From Candidatus Zhuqueibacterota bacterium (lineage in GTDB: Bacteria; Zhuqueibacterota; Zhuqueibacteria; Thermofontimicrobiales; Sulfurfontimicrobiaceae): 36,525 bases of DNA. Shown here piece by piece: positions 34,228 to 36,525 of this stretch (the first letter of the stretch is position 1; each line of letters opens with the position of its first letter). The notes below the pieces were generated by a model, which saw only the letters and a list, made by a program, of their open reading frames with translations, had not been told where the DNA came from and ran no database searches. The position numbers were made by a program, and so were the translations under genes. The stretch lies in NCBI GenBank assembly GCA_016927835.1, contig JAFGMA010000252.1:1-36525 (forward strand). The letters are read 5' to 3'.

Positions 34228-34706
34228 TTGTACTCCGGTCATCAAAATCTATAGCGTTCATTAAGGATGTGGGATAAAATAACCTGGATATTTTGCTCAA
34301 AAATTATTTTGATAAATAGCCACTTAAGAAATTTAAATGGGTAACCTATCTTATCCCACATCCTGAAATACAAAAACGATCTTTTCGAGCCTGAACCGGC
34401 GGGTCATTGCCTGACGGAGGCAAGACGTCCGATATCTGCCTATAAATATGAAGATTAAAGACTTTGCCGGGCCGAATATGATCGAAGAACGCTTAACATT
34501 CAAGCATTATCAAAGGTTCTTGCTGCGAACCTCACGATAATTAAGAAATCGACACATCGGGAAATAAATTTAATTAATTGTCACAATTTTGATAAATTTT
34601 TGTAGAAATGGTGAGGGGAACTGATGTGAGCTGTGAGAACGAAATTTATGTTGTATTATTGCAGAACGTTAAAATATGAAGTACCCGGCTTTGAATCAAT
34701 CTTCGA
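34228..34706. repeat. Inverted-repeat element (34264-34364) in gene-free spacer
   Basis: AGGATGTGGGATAA at 34264-34277 is perfectly inverted as TTATCCCACATCCT at 34351-34364; the match extends to 18 bp with one mismatch. The 73 AT-rich bases between carry no gene. A short stem TTGCCT/AGGCAA lies near 34407-34423. The remainder shows no gene. Confidence 0.7.
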
Positions 34707-35801
34707 TTAGTTGGCTTTGAATTTATACAGAATCAAATCCCCATCCACCACCACATAATCCCTGCCGTGTACGGTTGCCAGACCCAGCTCGCGAACTTTA
34801 CTCTCCGAGCCGGATTCGACCAGGGTTTCATATTTAATCACTTCCGCTTTGATGAAACCCGCCTCGAAATCGGTATGTATTTTGCCGGCGGCTTTTTGCA
34901 CATTGGTGCCCTCAGAAACGGTCCAGGCGTGGGCTTCGTTCGCATTTGCGGTGAAAAAGGTGATTAAATTGAGAATCTCATAGCCGGTACGAATGATTTT
35001 ATCCAGGCCCGATTCATCCAGTCCCATTTCCTGCAGAAACTCAGCCCGGCTCTCCGCATCCAGTAATGCGATTTCAGCCTGAGCTTTGCCGCAGAATTGC
35101 AGACAGACACGGTTGTGCTGGCTGGCGTAAGCGGCTAATTTTTGCTGCCAGGGATTATCCGTCAGGTGGCTTTCATCCACATTGGCGATATAAAACATGG
35201 GCTTGATCGTCAACAAATTCAGACTCAGGAGTTGGGCGATCTGGTGTTGTTCCAGGTCGATATCCTTCACAGCCATGCCCTGTGACAGGCTGCCCTGGAT
35301 TTTACTCAACAATTCATGTTCTTCGCGGCTTCCTTTTTCACCGGCGCGCATTGCTTTGCTCACGCGCTCGAGCCGGCGATCGATAATTTCCAGATCCTTT
35401 AAAATGAGTTCTGTATTCACAATATCGGCATCGCGCACCGGATCCAAAGCGCTGTCTATGTGCGCCACATTTTCATCTTCGAAACAGCGCACCACGTGGG
35501 CAATCGCATCCACACCCTGAATGTGACTCAGGAATTGGTTGCCCAAGCCTTCGCCCCGGCTCGCACCTTTCACCAGCCCGGCAATATCCACGAATTGGAG
35601 TATTGTCGGTGTTGCTTTGGCAGAGCCCACGATTTTCCGGATCATTTCCAGACGCTCATCAGCAACGGGAACAATCCCGACATTGGGTTGAATCGTGCAG
35701 AACGGGTAAGCCGATGCTTCAACCTGCATCGCCGTAATCGCATTGAAAATCGTAGACTTACCAACGTTCGGCAATCCCACGATCCCGCAAGAAAAGCCCA
35801 T
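34707..35801 (-). CDS. ychF: Redox-regulated/ribosome-binding ATPase YchF
   Basis: 364 residues, matching the family length of 363. Starts at ATG 35801 with AGGAG eight bases upstream; an in-frame GTG at 35810 is too close to that site. G1 is GLPNVGKST, the switch region is SAYPFCTIQPNVG, G3 is FVDIAGLVKGAS, and the G4-equivalent NVDE replaces NKxD, which explains the family's preference for ATP over GTP. A coiled-coil region and a C-terminal TGS domain (ending ...VVDGDLILYKF) follow. YchF binds the 50S subunit and influences translation of stress genes. No partner gene is adjacent. Confidence 0.97.
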   Translation of the reverse strand: MGFSCGIVGLPNVGKSTIFNAITAMQVEASAYPFCTIQPNVGIVPVADERLEMIRKIVGSAKATPTILQFVDIAGLVKGASRGEGLGNQFLSHIQGVDAIAHVVRCFEDENVAHIDSALDPVRDADIVNTELILKDLEIIDRRLERVSKAMRAGEKGSREEHELLSKIQGSLSQGMAVKDIDLEQHQIAQLLSLNLLTIKPMFYIANVDESHLTDNPWQQKLAAYASQHNRVCLQFCGKAQAEIALLDAESRAEFLQEMGLDESGLDKIIRTGYEILNLITFFTANANEAHAWTVSEGTNVQKAAGKIHTDFEAGFIKAEVIKYETLVESGSESKVRELGLATVHGRDYVVVDGDLILYKFKAN

Positions 35802-36392
35802 AACTGGCACTCCTGAATATATTAGCAGATTACTGTTTTCGAAATATAAACAGATGAAAATGAAAAGTCAACCGGAAAAAGCGAAAATTTCAAAGCTGTA
35901 GAAAATTTGCTATAATCAGACAGACATTTGTTGCAAAAAATCAACAAAGGTAGTGTTTGAACGAGTATGAAAATGTATGGTTAATATTTAGAAAATAAAG
36001 GGCTTGGAGCTTTTATTTTTTTGGGGGTATGGGATTTGCGAAGTGGGGATAAGCAATTTATGGAGCGTGCAACTTTGATTTACTTTTTCACCGCTTATAA
36101 CGGGAGTAATTTGACCATAAGGATGAGTGAAATGAAGATATTGTTGATTTTTCTTGTTCCAGCACTCTGCGGGGCAATGCAGCCGCGCAGGCGAAGTGCA
36201 AGTGAGGTTGGGCAATCCTAATGCACGCCCCAAAGCGGCACGCAGGCATTCCTCCAGTGATCGTCGAAACAAGATCCAAATAAAATGGGGAGAAATAAGC
36301 CGAGACGAACACCTTCTTTTTGATTAAATGGATTCAACTTGTATCAAATCAGTCAGCGTGAGCAAATGCCTGTCTCTTGTATATACTTGTTA
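35802..36392. other. Intergenic region upstream of ychF
   Basis: Contains the ychF promoter on the minus strand, though no boxes are certain. Short open frames, including one at 36132 (KILLIFLVPALCGAM), lack ribosome sites and conserved content, so I do not call a gene. Confidence 0.4.
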
Positions 36393-36525
36393 CGGGTGAA
36401 TTTGTAACATTGCATTTTTATTTTGTCATTGCGAGGCATTTTTTGCCGGGGGCGCCCAGCCGAAGCAATCTCCACTGCTATTGCGTCAACATAAGAGATT
36501 GCTTCGCTCCTATCGTCGCTCGCAA
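36393..36525. repeat. MITE-like palindromic repeat, copy cut by the window end
   Basis: GGGTGAATTTGTAACAT at 36395-36411 matches the left terminal repeat at 4-20. TGTCATTGCGAGG at about 36424 and GAAGCAATCTC at 36462-36472, then GAGATTGCTTCG and CTCGCAA at the end, follow the same plan as at 1-158. The internal spacer differs. The right end lies outside the window. Confidence 0.8.

Noticed and set aside
36021..36272. Short open frames on both strands near the right end
   Set aside because: No ribosome sites, no recognisable motifs and mutual overlap.
1..36525. CRISPR array, tRNA or rRNA genes
   Set aside because: No regularly spaced identical repeats and no cloverleaf or rRNA signature sequence were seen in reading both strands; the repeats present are dispersed inverted repeats.

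Overview
The window looks like chromosomal sequence from a Gram-negative bacterium. It has several lipoprotein signal sequences, an outer-membrane beta-barrel protein and an exported parvulin-type foldase. The mix of proteins suggests an FCB-group or candidate-phylum lineage of the KSB1/Calditrichota kind: a Ser/Thr kinase fused to a TolB-like propeller, kelch lipoproteins, a fused FtcD/cyclodeaminase, MaeB with a phosphotransacetylase tail, and long repeat-filled intergenic regions. That placement is an inference; no rRNA or tRNA is visible to test it.

Layout. 1-512: a MITE-like palindromic repeat and a second repeat. 522-4854: a sigma-54-type activator followed by a membrane Ser/Thr kinase with a propeller sensor. 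4855-5832: gene-poor, with a GxxExxY remnant inside a small element bounded by inverted repeats, then a hairpin leader. 5833-7079: a lipoprotein and a small beta-barrel protein. 7290-12347: a duplicated leader carrying a broken receiver gene, then an unusual cassette of a Cys-motif helical protein, a Gly/Asp-rich repeat protein, a sphingomyelinase-like phosphodiesterase with a very large insertion, and a TPR protein. 12519-17344: a beta-lactamase-fold serine hydrolase, a degenerate receiver and two paralogous kelch lipoproteins. 17685-18171: a toxin-antitoxin pair with a frameshifted toxin. 18298-18651: an OB-fold lipoprotein. 18736-22412 (minus): pgk and maeB.

22859-26125: a PL22-like exported protein, then a membrane coiled-coil/TPR protein paired with a SLOG/LSDAT-like nucleotide-binding protein. 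26168-26541 (minus): an unrecognised gene broken by one frameshift. 26906-31648: ftcD, an M14 carboxypeptidase, a PfkB sugar kinase and a parvulin-like protein, all co-oriented. 31992-34227 (minus): an acidic protein, a half-length glycosyltransferase and a frameshifted, P-loop-less CpsD-like protein. 34707-35801 (minus): ychF. The window ends in another copy of the repeat that opens it.

The most unusual content is (i) the 7583-12347 cassette, (ii) a hairpin leader present at three loci, one copy carrying a decayed duplicate of the receiver gene, (iii) the SLOG-like/membrane-TPR pair and (iv) a dense set of distinct inverted-repeat families in nearly every long intergenic gap. Three genes (the toxin, the 26168-26541 gene and the CpsD-like gene) each become continuous if a single base is restored, so either assembly indels or real decay must be considered.
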